The notes below the pieces were generated by a model. The model was not told the DNA's origin, searched no databases, and saw only the letters and a program-made list of their open reading frames with translations. A stretch of DNA of 64,000 nt from Hybos culiciformis (lineage: Eukaryota; Arthropoda; Insecta; Diptera; Hybotidae): positions 62,940,108 through 63,004,107 of the forward strand of contig OZ023273.1 of NCBI GenBank assembly GCA_964007475.1, in the 5' to 3' direction. How positions within the stretch are numbered: position 1 is the first letter of the stretch; each line of letters begins with the position of its first letter. Position numbers and translations under genes: made by a program. Positions 13,142-24,672 of the stretch are shown here, piece after piece.

Positions 13142-13925
13142 CAGTGGCGGATCTAAGTTTTTTGAGACCTTAAGCTTAGTTATTTTCGGGGCCCCCAAAG
13201 CCTATTATCTGTTTTTAAATCCAATGTTAAGAAAAACATAAAAAAATATACCTGTCGGAAAATAAAAGAAAATAAAAAGCTCTCTGAAAATGTCAATTAT
13301 GTTTTCCGTTTATCGTATAGAAATTGTCAAAAATAATCACATCAAAAATTCAAATAAAAAGGATTCGGTTTGTCTCTGATAGATGTTTTTAGCAACTGTA
13401 AGTTAATAGAATTGTTCTTCTCATCATCTAAATCTAATAATTGAAAGCATTTTAGAAATCAAAGTAGGTATATATTATATATAAGTTAGAAGGTAATCAA
13501 AAAAAAAATTCCCAAAATAGGTAGCGTTTTTTAATTTACTTTTTTCTAAATTTTAATTTATTTTCACAAATAAAAACTATTTTTTTTTAATTTTTTTTTT
13601 AATTACCTATATTGTTTCCAAAAATTATAATTTATTTTTTCAAAAAAAAAATGTTTTCTTTGTTTTTATTTGTTTGAGATAAAAAATTGTAAAAAACTTT
13701 CATATTTCAGTCGAATTAAAAGTTTTATTTACTCGTTGACTTTGGAAACATAATTGATTTTGTTTTTCGATCGTATCGGAAACCAAAATAGGCCTATTAA
13801 CATATCCTAGTAAATTTTAGAAATTATTCGTATGTTACTCTAAAATGTACTTTGGTTTTGAGTCCTTTTTTACATCGGGGGCCTGAAGCTGCAGCTTCAT
13901 TAGCGTATATGTAGATCCGCCGCTG
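13142..13925. mobile_element. Non-autonomous hAT element (CAGTGGCGGATCTA termini)
   Basis: The 784-bp element is flanked by an exact 8-bp duplication AGTGAGAG (13,134-13,141 and 13,926-13,933). The left end CAGTGGCGGATCTAAG pairs with the right end, reverse complement CAGCGGCGGATCTACA. These are classic hAT-type termini. Inner segments rich in G and C (GGGGCCCCC near 13,190; GGGGGCC near 13,880) also face each other. The interior is AT-rich and has no transposase frame, so it would depend on a hAT transposase supplied elsewhere. Confidence 0.9.
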
Positions 13926-14100
13926 AGTGAGAGTTATAATATTCGTTAGCTTACTGCAAAAGAAGTAGGTACAACGACTAATATTTTCTGAATCTAAGAA
14001 CTATGTTATAATAACAATTTTCTTGAATTTTGGATTAGGTTTTGTGAGTTTCTTTTCCGATCAAGTACAAAAATAACTATACTTCAATTTAGATATCTAA

Positions 14101-14931
14101 TGCGTTGTTTATAGCTAATTGACCTATCTGAAAAAATGGTACCGTAAAAACCGATTTCCTATATTATTATTCTATTTATATTTAAGCAAATTTACTGAAA
14201 ATGAAGATATTAATTTTATCTATTTTTCGTAAAAAGAATTTTTTAAAAATATTTTCAAATAACTAAAAAAATTGAATTTTTTTTTTTTTTTCAACTGCAA
14301 AAAATATAAAAGAAAAACAAAAAAAATTTTTTGACAGGAAAGCTATCGTAAAAAAATATTATGATAGTCAGGAAACGTAATGAAAAAGAAACAAAAAAAT
14401 AATTTTGTGAAGTAATGGAATTTTTCAGATATCAAAAAAAAAAAAATTCAATTTTCTTAATTATTTGAAAATTTTTTAAAAAATTCTTTTTACGAAAAAT
14501 AGATAAAATTAATATCTTCATTTTAAGTAAATTTGCATAGATATAAATAGAATAATAACATAGAAAATCTGTTTTTACGGTACCATTTTTTCAGATAGGT
14601 AAATTAGCTATAATAAAGTGTCACGGAAATCATGATTATCGAAAATCATGAAAAATTTCAGGGATGAGTTTATAGTTTTTTACCATCCATGTTACCCATT
14701 TCCACTCATTCCTAGTTATTTTTGACTTTTATTTTTGACATATTTTTTTTATTTACAAAACAAAAAAAATTTGAGTACCAAATAATATTTATGTTTTTAT
14801 TTTGTTTGCTTTCATGTTGTTTACTTTTTTTGTTTTCGTTCATAATCGTGTTCACACAGGTTTTCAAAGTATGATTATCTACGGAAATCACGATTACGAA
14901 ATCATGATTTAGTCGTTGTCTGAACAAGGCA
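14101..14931. mobile_element. TWA-flanked inverted-repeat element (Harbinger-like), interrupted
   Basis: The left end TGCGTTGTTTATAGCTAATT and the right end (reverse complement TGCCTTGTTCA) are flanked by TAA (14,098-14,100 and 14,932-14,934). The arms, about 200 bp, share CTATCTGAAAAAATGGTACC and GATATTAATTTTATCTATTT in inverted orientation. The same family occurs at 23,281-24,669. A 3-bp TWA target site is typical of PIF/Harbinger elements, but the family assignment is inferred from the flanks only. The right end is split by about 310 bp of foreign DNA at 14,611-14,919. Confidence 0.65.
14611..14919. repeat. Insertion inside the right arm of the TWA element
   Basis: The arm reads ...AAATTAGCT, is interrupted, and resumes as TGAACAAGGCA; in the related copy ending at 24,669 the two pieces are joined directly (AATTAGCTGTAAACAAGGCA). 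The inserted DNA has internal inverted pieces GGAAATCATGATTATCG and GGAAATCACGATTACG/AATCATGATT near its two ends, which suggests another miniature element. Its ends and target duplication are not exact. Confidence 0.5.
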
Positions 14932-15293
14932 TAATAGGTTACAATTTTAATTCTCATTCACCGTCCATTATTAAGTTGATTGCGATTTATATCTTTGAAC
15001 TGACTTGAAATTGAACAATTGCTATTTGGCGGAATATCTTGAATGTGAAACATTTTGTTTCTGAAATTTTTCATTTTTGTTTATTATGATTTTTTTGTTT
15101 AGATTATGAATCCACCAACAAATTTAATATTTATTTTATTCATATTCATTTCATAGTTATCTTATACATTTATTTACTAATTACTTTACTATGTGTATAA
15201 ATTTTGTATTTAATAGTAAAATACATTATACATTCAATGAATAATTTTTATTAAAATTTTTAGATCTATGTAGATGAATAAAATGTGGGAAAG

Positions 15294-17635
15294 ATGAAAA
15301 AGAGAATATATTTTTTAGTTATAATTTTTATATTTTTCGGAACCAAAGCTGAAGAACATTCAAGTGAAAAAGACCAATGCTCGGCTTCTCAAAAAGACTG
15401 TGCAACAAATTATTCCAATTTATATTCCAAAGGTATTTGTTAGAATTAGATTTTTCAATATAATTACAGAAATTACGTTCATACGTTTATTTCAATTCCA
15501 AGAGTCAAGGTACCTAATCATATTTACATTTAGCTAGCTAACTACAATTTAGGTAGATGTGAATGTGATACAGTTGCTGAGTCGAATTCAAGTCATAATC
15601 ACATAAGTTCCGAAAAAATTTAGGGAAATTATAATTTTTGAAAATTTGAAACAAAATACTTAGTCCTTTTATCGGCACTCCGAAATAATTTATACGGACA
15701 TAATTTATACGAGAAAAACGACATTGTTTATACGATAAATAATGTCGTTTGAAAGCGACATTATTTATACAAAAAAAAACCACATTATTCATACGATAAA
15801 TAATGTCGTTTTTTTTTTTTGTATAAATAATGTCGCTTTTAAAACAACATTATTTATCGTATGAACAATGTCGTTTTTTTATGGTATTTATAATGTCATT
15901 TTTAAAGACACTATTTATCGTATGTGAGTAAAAAAGATAAAATATTTGTGTGGTAGACAAATCCTACTGACCGCAAATCCTACTGACCGACCGCCCGCCC
16001 GCCGCCCTGCTGCCCCCCTTTCCGTTTGTACCACACAATATCCGATAAAATTTTGTGTTCTAAGCAAAATGGGAAGGGGGCAGCAGAGCGGCGGGCGGGC
16101 GGTTGGTCAGTGGGATTTGCGGCTGGCGCCTACTGACCAACCGCCCGCCGCCGTCCTGCTACCCCCCCCCCCTTCCCCGTTTGCTTAGAACACTATATTC
16201 GCGGTTATGTCAGTTCACCTATATTTTGTACGGCGAACATTCGTTTTTACTCACATACGATAAATAGTGTCGTTTTAAAAATGATATTATTCATACGATC
16301 AAAAAACGACTTTATTCATGTAGAAATAATGTCGTTTAGAAGCGACATTATTTATACGAAAAAAAAACGACTTTATTCATATATAAATTATGACGTGCCT
16401 GAAAGCGACATAATTCATTTGTATGGTAGGAATAATGTCGTTTTTTCGTATAAATTATGTCCGTATAAATTATTTCGGGACCCCCTTTTATCTTGTAATG
16501 CTTAATGAAAGAAGTCTTCAAATTAAAGAAATTGCACAATAAATAAAATCTATTTTTTTTAGAATCAAATTTAATATATGAAGATATAAATAATGCATTA
16601 AAGGTGTATCAAGAGTGCTTAGATGAGAACTGTGAATGCTTCTCAAAGGAAATATTTGACAACTTAAAACCATTCGTAAAAAATGGTATTAAATCAGCCT
16701 CAGATATTCAGAACATCAAAAGTCTTGGTACAAAATATCAAATTATACAAAACAAACTCTACAGAGAGAGATCATGCATGTTTCCAGCAAGGTGTTCTGG
16801 AATTGAATACTATTTAAAACCGTTACTTAAATATCTTCCTGATATTGAATTTATAATAAATACAAGAGATTGGCCACAACAACCTAAAAATTATCGTAAC
16901 TACGATGCACCAGTTTTTTCATTCAGTAAGACATCTGATTATTTAGATATTATGTATCCAGCATGGAGTTTTCGGGAAGGTGGACCAGCAATTTCTCTGT
17001 ATCCAAGTGGCATTGGAAGATGGGATTTACATCGAGAGAAAATCTCTAAGATTGCCAACGAAACATTTCCTTGGGAAAAAAAGAAAACTAAAGGATTTTT
17101 CAGAGGATCAAGAACTTCTGATGAAAGAGATTCATTGATATTACTATCAAGACGGGCAGCAAAATTAGTAGATGCTCAATATACTAAAAATCAAGCATGG
17201 AAGTCTCCCAAAGATACACTTAATGCTGAACCAGCTACAGAAGTGAAATTTGAAGATCATTGTAAATATAAATTTTTATTTAATTTTCGAGGAGTTGCTG
17301 CTAGTTTTAGATTCAAACATTTATTTTTGTGCAAATCATTAGTTTTTCATGTAGGGAATGAATATCAGGAATTTTTTTATGGTGAATTAAAACCATGGAT
17401 TCATTATGTGCCTTTACCTAGTTATCCGAAAGAAGAAAAAATTCGAGAATTAATAAATTTTTTTAAGGATAATGACAATATAGCAAAGGAAATTTCAGAA
17501 AGAGGCTTCTCATTCATTTGGAATCATTTAAATAATGAAAATATTCAATGCTATTGGAAAAAATTATTAATTGAATACGGGAAATTGATTAAGTATAATG
17601 TTAAATTGGACAAAGAACTAATTGAAATAAAATGA
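15294..17635 (+). CDS. POGLUT1: Protein O-glucosyltransferase 1 (rumi) homologue
   Basis: Exons 15,294-15,432 and 16,563-17,635 give 403 residues, the usual size of POGLUT1 (about 390-410). The enzyme transfers O-glucose (and O-xylose) to Ser in EGF repeats of Notch-type proteins in the ER lumen. Exon 1 starts with ATG, a basic residue pair and a hydrophobic stretch that fits a cleaved signal peptide ending near residue 19. Exon 2 carries the CAP10/glycosyltransferase-90 signatures: [41 protein letters not shown] and [15 protein letters not shown]. The split codon G|AA joins in phase and both splice sites are GT-AG. The intron contains foldback element 2. The C-terminus reads DKELIEIK, so the ER-retention-like tetrapeptide is not terminal. 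The gene converges with the TMTC4-like gene, about 390 bp apart. Confidence 0.93.
15674..16484. mobile_element. Foldback element 2 in the POGLUT1 intron
   Basis: The 811-bp element has inverted ends GGCACTCCGAAATAATTTAT and GGGGTCCCGAAATAATTTAT and is flanked by CTTTTATC (15,666-15,673 and 16,485-16,492). The duplication can be read as 9 bp (CCTTTTATC) if the element ends one base earlier. Both arms are arrays of the word ACGATAAATAATGTCGTTT and its complement, forming many nested hairpins. The centre (about 15,960-16,200) carries the same GC-rich module as foldback element 1, once in each orientation. No protein is encoded. The target-site size and GG start fit Mutator-like or FB-like elements. 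Confidence 0.88.
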
Positions 17636-18023
17636 AAAATATTCCTACAGTTAAAAAACTGTATGGTTTCATTTTTTTGCTTTAATTTTTAATATAGTTT
17701 TTAATTTGGTAATTAATAATGTATATTTAGAAAAGAAATCAGGTACATCAGTTAGAAATTCAATTTTACAAACGCATTCCATGATTATTAATTTTCCTTA
17801 TACCTACGAGAACAGAATCAGATATTTTTAATTTGATTTTTAAAAATAATAACTTTTTTATTTCATTAATAATGTCAGTATATAGTCACAGTACAGTTTC
17901 AATAAATAACATTCAGCCCAAAATGTTTCTTAGCTTATTTTTCATATGTATCATTTTTTCAAGATCAAAAAGTTAATATTAATTCAATAACAAGTTCCTG
18001 GAAACACGTTGTTGATTGTTTAG
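17636..18023. other. Convergent 3' intergenic region
   Basis: The 388 bp lie between the stop codons of the convergent POGLUT1 and TMTC4-like genes and presumably hold both 3' UTRs. An AATAAA hexamer occurs at about 17,899 on the plus strand, a plausible POGLUT1 polyadenylation signal. No other gene was seen. Confidence 0.55.
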
Positions 18024-21000
18024 TTAAGAAATAAGATTTTTCAGGACTTTTTCTAAATTTTCCTTAGTACTTTTCATATTAGGATCCAAATTTAATGCAC
18101 GTTCATAATATTTTTGAGCTTTGTCATATTTTTCCCAACGATGGTACAGAACACCTAAAAATAAATTTTTTTTATTTTATAAAAACTTATGTCGATTTAA
18201 GCTAATTTTTTTCTGAAATTATTAGCCTTACCTAAATTTGAGTTATATATTGCGTTGTCAGGTTTTTTTTCGATTACTTTTAAAAATAATTCTTCTGCTT
18301 CAATATAATTTTTTGTTTTTCCAAGCACATTCGCACGTATAAATTGTATAGTTGTTAAATCGTCTCCCTCTTTCAAAAATGTGATTGCACGATCAGACAT
18401 TTTTAATGCATCTTCATATAAACCACGATTATCCAGCAATGTTAAAATATTTGCCCACGCTTTTGATAGCCGTGGATTAAGAGTTACTGCCTCCTGCCAA
18501 TTTTTTATTGCTTCAGAGTAATTTTTCAATTCTAGATACTGAAATATATTAATTTTAGATCAGAATAAGCAAGTTTTGTGTCCGCTAGATAAAAACATCA
18601 GAATCATACAAATTTTTGTAGCAGAACTTATATTTATGTAAACATATATTTATATAAAATATAAATTATATATATTTATATAAAATATAAATTATATATA
18701 TTTATATAAAATATAAATTATATATATTTATATAAAATATAAATTATATATATTTATATAAAATATAAATTATATATATTTATATAAAATATAAATTATA
18801 TATATTTATATAAAATATAAATTATATATATTTATATAAAATATAAATTATATATATTTATATAAAATATAAATTATATATATTTATATAAAATATAAAT
18901 GGCTCTATTTCCTTTTTTAATCCAGATCCTTATGTTTAGAGTCCAAACAGGACTAATTAGAAATATTGAAAAGAAAAAAAAATTACCAAATTTCCCAAGT
19001 TATATAAACAAGTTGGATACGATTTTTTATAAGATAATGCCTTGCGATAACTGAAGAGAGCTTCATCGAAACGTTTAGTATGAGCTTGTACGATTCCTAA
19101 ATTCATCCAAGCAGCAGGGAATTCATCTAATATTTCTATAGATTTCTTCAAGTATTTTTCTGCCGAATCATAATTTCCATTTTCCCGATATAAATTTCCC
19201 AAATTCATTAAAGCTGCTTCATATTCCGGATATAAACTAAAAATTAAATTTTTGTATATTTCATAATAAAGTGATCTTGTATAAAAGTACGCATACGAAA
19301 TACGCGGTTTTCTATTTTTTTATTAGATTAATTTTTCTTATCATCAAGCAATTTCTGTTCAATGTTATAAAATACAATTTTTTTGTAAATCCATACCTTA
19401 TAGCTCGATGATAATGCTCAAATGCAAAACTTTGATTTCCCATATCTGTGGCCAATTTTGCCAGATTATAATGAACCTAAAATTTTAAAGTGTTTCAAAG
19501 AAGATAATTTCATTAAAATGTGAATCCTACTTTTGCATTATTAGGACAAACTTTCAATCCTGATAAAAATAGTTTCGTCTCTGATTGCCATTCACCAGCT
19601 CGTTGACGAGTTCTCATAATCAAAGTTAAAATTAAACAACCTAATAAAATTTGAGAAAACTGAAAAGGAATGGTAACATTAACTAATCGAATCATTACAG
19701 TATAATTTCAAGTCTTTAAACTTTATAATCTGTTTTTTTTTATTAACGTTTTTTCTACGGAAATATAAAACGTAATACATACATAAGTTAAAAGGGCCCA
19801 GTAAGAATAAATAATAATTAAATAATTAAATAATTAATAATATTGATGTATGCAAATTTGAATGAAAAATTTATCCACCAGCATTAGGTATATAAACCTT
19901 TCTTTAACAATAATTTAACAATAATTTAAAGTTACTTAAATGCAGTATACTTTATCTTAACTACGAATCATTTTTCTTTTTAAACTTAATGATATATAAA
20001 ACTAATTCTTTTTATCTACATTAGATTTATGGAACTTGTAGTAATTAAAAATTTTATCAAAAAATATTTTAAAATTAAAGACTTTCAAACCTAGCATAGG
20101 GGGTTAAAGAGTTTATCATAAGTTTCAAAATCCTTTTGTAGTAGCCCTATAAGTATTACAAGAAATAATTACCATCACATGAACATATAACGTACCATTT
20201 TACATTTGTGATGTTTCAATAATGTTACTCCTTGTGCAACTAACAAGCAGTACCCAATAGATGGAACATATAAAACCTAAAATAATTTATTCATCAATAA
20301 AAATCAGGCACTATAACGAACTAAAGAAATTACCCTCTCTGCTATCACAAATCCTAATTTAATTAAACCACTAGCCGGAATGAATGGTAAAATTAGAAAT
20401 CCTAAACCTAAATAAGTTATTCTAAAAAATATTTTATATACATTATTTTAATTTCTAAAAAAAAAAAACAATGTACTAATAATCTTACCTACAGCGAGTT
20501 CTAATTAAACAATATAGCATTATGTATAAAACAATAATGGTCAAACATCGGTAATCGTTAATCCAATCAATTAATGTAATACACCCTAAAGCCCAATCAA
20601 AGCAAAGCCATATTGGACACATTAAAATCCATAGATTTAAAACATAAAGAAAATTTTGTGATAAAATCTAGAAAAAAAAAGTTCCATGAAAAAACTGTGC
20701 GACCAGCCTAGAGCTAAATAAAGCTTTTCTGTTGGAATTGGAATATTGTTTTTTTTATAAAAATAGAAAACCACACAGTACATTATCCAGGATAATCTAT
20801 AGTCATAAATTCTATATCATAAAACTTACTCTACTGAAAATGTTGTCACTCGATGCTACAATGTTATCCATCTTTTTAAAATTTGGACTTTCGAAATTTT
20901 GCACATATAATCTGCACATGAGTAAACCTATAGTAACAATTATGAGCAATGCGAATCGTTTCAGTACAATTTTTTTAACATGAAATCGATTTATTGTATT

Positions 21001-22738
21001 GTAGAATAAATTAGTGCGCATTACTAAGTCATAATAAATGCATGTTGGCTAAAAATGAAAAATTTCTTATAATTAGATAGAATGATAAAAAAATGTATGA
21101 GTTAGTTCTGGTATAATAATTAATATATAATTTAAAACTTTATTGATACTGTACAGTTGTTAAATTAATTTCAAAATTCCAAATACCTTGAGTTAATATG
21201 AAATTTAATTTTACACTCTATTCTTTCATTTTTTTTTTCACTTATATTTTTCATGTGATTTATTATGTCGTTTTCATCACAAAATAATTTAGTTAAATAA
21301 TTTAAGTTTGAGTAAATTCGACTAAAATATGTTTTTAAAAAAAATAAAATTAAACTAAAAACATTAAAGTTACCAATATCATAATCGCACTCTCTTTAAA
21401 TAGTAATCCGATAACTGCAATAATTACTAAGCAAAATAGTTTGAACCATTCATTAAAAATTTTTTTTTGATCTGTAATTAAAAGAAAAAAAAAACGAATT
21501 ATATCGAAAATATTGTTAATACCTTTTACAAGAAAATAGATTAAAAAAAACTCTAAACACTATTTTTATTTAATTAGGTATTAACTAATGTCTTTTATTT
21601 ACAACATAATAAAAATTTACCTAATTTCAGTTGACTAAAAATTAACACTGCAATTAAGTTGGAAAAACAAAACAATAATTCAGCGCGACTAACAATGCCG
21701 CAAACAACCTCCACATGAACCGGATGAATTGCAAACAAAGTCGATCCAAGAACAGCAATATCGAAATTATTCATTATTTTGTTAAATACTAAAAAACAAA
21801 TATGTAGTTTATTTTAATTTTATATAATGTATGTTAATATTTTAAAATCAACTAATAGGTATACATTAGATTTTTTTTTTCATTCTGTTTGTATTAAATC
21901 AAATTAGTATTTACCTAAAAATGATAAGCACGTATTAATGCAATGAAAAATTAAATTAATTATTTTCATTTCATATGAATTTAGCTTAAAATATCCATAT
22001 TCTAAACGAAAAGTGAGGGTAGTTAATGGACGATAAGATTTATGACTGGTTTTATCAGTCAAATTATAACCCCAAAAATCATGTTTAAAAATATTATTCC
22101 AATGTGTTGATAAATCAGAAACATCTCTATTATTGACAATCGCTACAGAATCATCAAAAACAAATTTTCCATTCAAGCTTTGACAATAACAAATTAAACA
22201 TAAAAAAATCAGATATCCAATCTGCAAAGAAAAAGAAATTAGAATTCAAAAATAATAAAGTTCCAGTTTCTTTATTTATAGTAAATAGTTTGTGATTTGT
22301 AGTAAATTTACCTATAGTAAATAATTTGGGATTTACAACTTAGTTTTTGTTAATAGAAAGTTAAGTATATAATTTATAGCCAGTCTTCTAAAAATTCCGA
22401 AATACATTAATATTTTGTTATCCATCTTGCTATTTTGATATCTACTTGTTTGATCAACCCGGCAAATAAAAATTATTATTTTTTATTTTTGACAATTAGT
22501 ATAAGGTAGGTAAGATACATTAATTTTGATGTTGACGATAAAATTTGAATTCCTTCTGACTTCTTTAATTAAATGATGATTAGATAAGGATATTTCACTT
22601 AAGCCGATGACTGGATTAAATGTATTTTTGTTTTTACATTGCAGATGATACATTTTAGGTATTTATTACATAAGTGAAGCTTTAACTTACCACTGAATAT
22701 AACTTTAAATATCCAACTAAGTTGTCACTGAATTTCAT
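18024..22738 (-). CDS. TMTC4: TMTC4-like protein O-mannosyltransferase (TPR)
   Basis: Thirteen exons join in frame to 694 residues: 22738-22691, 22221-21915, 21788-21621, 21471-21374, 21048-20830, 20667-20489, 20421-20334, 20276-20196, 19659-19531, 19476-19397, 19236-18987, 18538-18232 and 18154-18024. TMTC proteins are ER-membrane enzymes that add O-mannose to cadherins and protocadherins. The N-terminal half is multi-span, with lumenal loop motifs [56 protein letters not shown] residues, and [13 protein letters not shown]. The C-terminal half holds about seven TPR units (for example [20 protein letters not shown]). The SHKSYRPLT and WQSETKLF segments point to TMTC4 rather than TMTC1-3; the family is certain and the subtype fairly so. 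The start ATG lies in a 16-codon first exon. Confidence 0.92.
18650..18900. repeat. 26-bp AT minisatellite in a TMTC4 intron
   Basis: About 9.5 nearly identical copies of a 26-bp unit, TATTTATATAAAATATAAAT followed by TATATA, lie in the intron between TMTC4 exons 11 and 12. The unit contains only A and T and its copies are almost uniform, which suggests recent expansion by slippage or unequal exchange. Confidence 0.95.
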
Positions 22739-23280
22739 TGTGAACAAAAAAAGCTATAACGATATTTAAAAGCAAAATTTATTTCTTCTAACAAAATCGA
22801 AATCATTGGCCTTCGAATTTCGTGATTTGCTTGCTTTGTTGTCGTTTAACTTTTACCTTACGCTTTCCCACGTCCTTAATTATTTTTTTTATAACTTTAT
22901 TTTCTGAATTTTTTTTTTTAGAATAATCAATATTATGTTGGCGGAATGGTATGATGTTGATTTGATGGTGTACTATATTCAAATTAATTTAATTTTATTT
23001 AAAATTAATGTCAACGATGACGATCAAATTCATCAAATTTAAATTAAATGATTTCAATAAATTATATATTATGTAAATATTTATTAATGATGATATTATG
23101 TTATGTTATTATAATTTAATTTTATGAATGAATCTAAAAAATCATTCAAAAACAAAAACAATAATAAATAAAAGTAAAGAAAAAATTTTTCGATGCCGGT
23201 TTCGTTTCAATGTCAATCGTTTCGCTTACAATATAGCCTAGATTGAAATTGAAATCCGTCGCAAATAATTTTGATGTTAA
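22739..23280. other. Upstream region of the TMTC4-like gene
   Basis: The 540 bp upstream of the TMTC4 start codon presumably contain its promoter and 5' UTR. The CG-bearing stretch at 22,800-22,880, just upstream of the ATG, is less AT-biased than the rest. No TATA box can be singled out in this AT background, and no coding exon is visible. Confidence 0.4.
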
Positions 23281-23396
23281 TGCCTTGTTTATAGCTACCA
23301 CAGTAAAGTAATTTTTGGAGGAATGTTCCGGAAACCTATTCACAGCTAATTTTATCTGAAAGTAAAAAATCAACTGCAAAAAATATAAAACTATTA

Positions 23397-23821
23397 TGCC
23401 TTGAGCACAGCTAATACCGCAAAGCAATTTTTGAAGGAATGTTCCGGAAACCTGTTCACAGCTAATTTTACCTGAAAGCAAAAAAATCAACTGCAAACAA
23501 CTGCTTTTGTTTTTTTTATAATATGATTGTGACAGAAAAATGCAGCAAAACCAAATTTCGATGCAAAAGAAACGCTGTGAAAAAGAAACAAAAAAATTAT
23601 TTTGTGACGTAGTCAATTCTTTCTGGAGCAAAAAAAAAAAACAAATTCAGTTTTCTAATTAATTATGAAATAATTTTAAGAAATTCTTTTTACAAAAAAT
23701 CAATAAAATTAATATCTTTCGTTTTTCATAATTTTTATTTAAAATAAATAAGAAATAACGCAGAAAATCGGTTTTTACGGTAGCTCAAAATTGCTTTGCG
23801 GTATTAGCTGTGCTCAAGGCA
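23397..23821. mobile_element. Inner TWA-flanked element
   Basis: The ends TGCCTTGAGCACAGCTAATA and its exact reverse complement on the right are flanked by TTA (23,394-23,396 and 23,822-23,824). The terminal repeats continue as CCGCAAAGCAATTTT, and the pairing is nearly perfect for about 40 bp. The insertion lies inside an older copy of the same family, so the family moved at least twice here. Confidence 0.75.
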
Positions 23822-23990
23822 TTATGCCTTGTATATAGCTAATTTACCTATCTGAAAAAATGGTACTGTAAAAACCGATTTTCTATGTTATTATTCTATT
23901 TATATTTATGCAAATTTACTGAAAATGAAGATATTAATTTTATCTATTTTTCGTAAAAAGAATTTTTTTAAAATATTTTTAAATAATTAA

Positions 23991-24128
23991 ACGTGAAAAC
24001 ACAATTGGGGCGACAACGACGGTGACAGCGATTTTTCATATAAAAAAGTCGCCTCAATTGTTTCATTCTCATACAAATATATAGTTTTTGACAGTCGCTA
24101 TCGCTGTCGCCCCAATTGTGTTTTCACC
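23991..24128. mobile_element. 138-bp TTAA-site miniature element (piggyBac-like)
   Basis: Inverted ends ACGTGAAAACACAATTGGGG and, on the right as reverse complement, GGTGAAAACACAATTGGGG are flanked by TTAA (23,987-23,990 and 24,129-24,132). The empty site is visible in the sister arms at 14,440-14,460 and 24,495-24,515, where AATTAAG-type sequence (or its complement) runs on without interruption. TTAA targeting is characteristic of piggyBac elements; the family assignment is inferred from the target site alone. Confidence 0.8.
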
Positions 24129-24672
24129 TTAAGAAAATTGAATTTTTTGCTATCTGAAAAATTTAATTACTTCACAAAATTATTTTTCTGTTTCTTTTTC
24201 ATTACGTTTCCTACTTATCTGAATATTTTTTTACGATACCTTTCCTGTCAAAAAAAATTTTTTTGTTTTTTTTTATATTTTTTGCAGTTGATTTTTTACT
24301 TTCAGATAAAATTAGCTGTGAATGGGTCCGGAACATTCCTCCAAAAATTACTTTACTGTGGTATACAACACAAAATTTTGACAGGAAAAGATATCTGAAA
24401 AAAAATTCAGATAGGAAGGAAACGTAATGAAAAAGAAACAAAAAAATAATTTTGTGAAGTAATGAAATTTTGCAGATTGCAAAAAAAAATAAATTCAATT
24501 TCCTTAATTATTTGAAAATATTTTTAAAAAATTCTTTTTACGAAAAATAAATAAAATTAATATCTTCATTTTCAGTAAATTTGCATAAATATAAATAGAA
24601 TAGTAACATAGAAAATCGGTTTTTACGGTACCATTTTTTCAGATAGGTAAATTAGCTGTAAACAAGGCATAA

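Larger units (their letters stand above)
23281..24669. mobile_element. Nested cluster of TWA-flanked inverted-repeat elements
   Basis: The outer ends TGCCTTGTTTATAGCTA (23,281) and, as reverse complement, TGCCTTGTTTACAGCTAA (ending 24,669) are flanked by TAA on both sides (23,278-23,280 and 24,670-24,672). Inside are a second complete element (23,397-23,821) and a third left end at 23,825. Arm sequences match the element at 14,101-14,931. Segments such as GGAACATTCCTCCAAAAATT occur in inverted orientation near 23,320 and 24,335. No transposase frame is present. Confidence 0.65.

Noticed and set aside
16281..16539. Open frames on both strands within the POGLUT1 intron.
   Set aside because: They fall in the ATAAATAATGTCG word arms of foldback element 2 and mirror each other.
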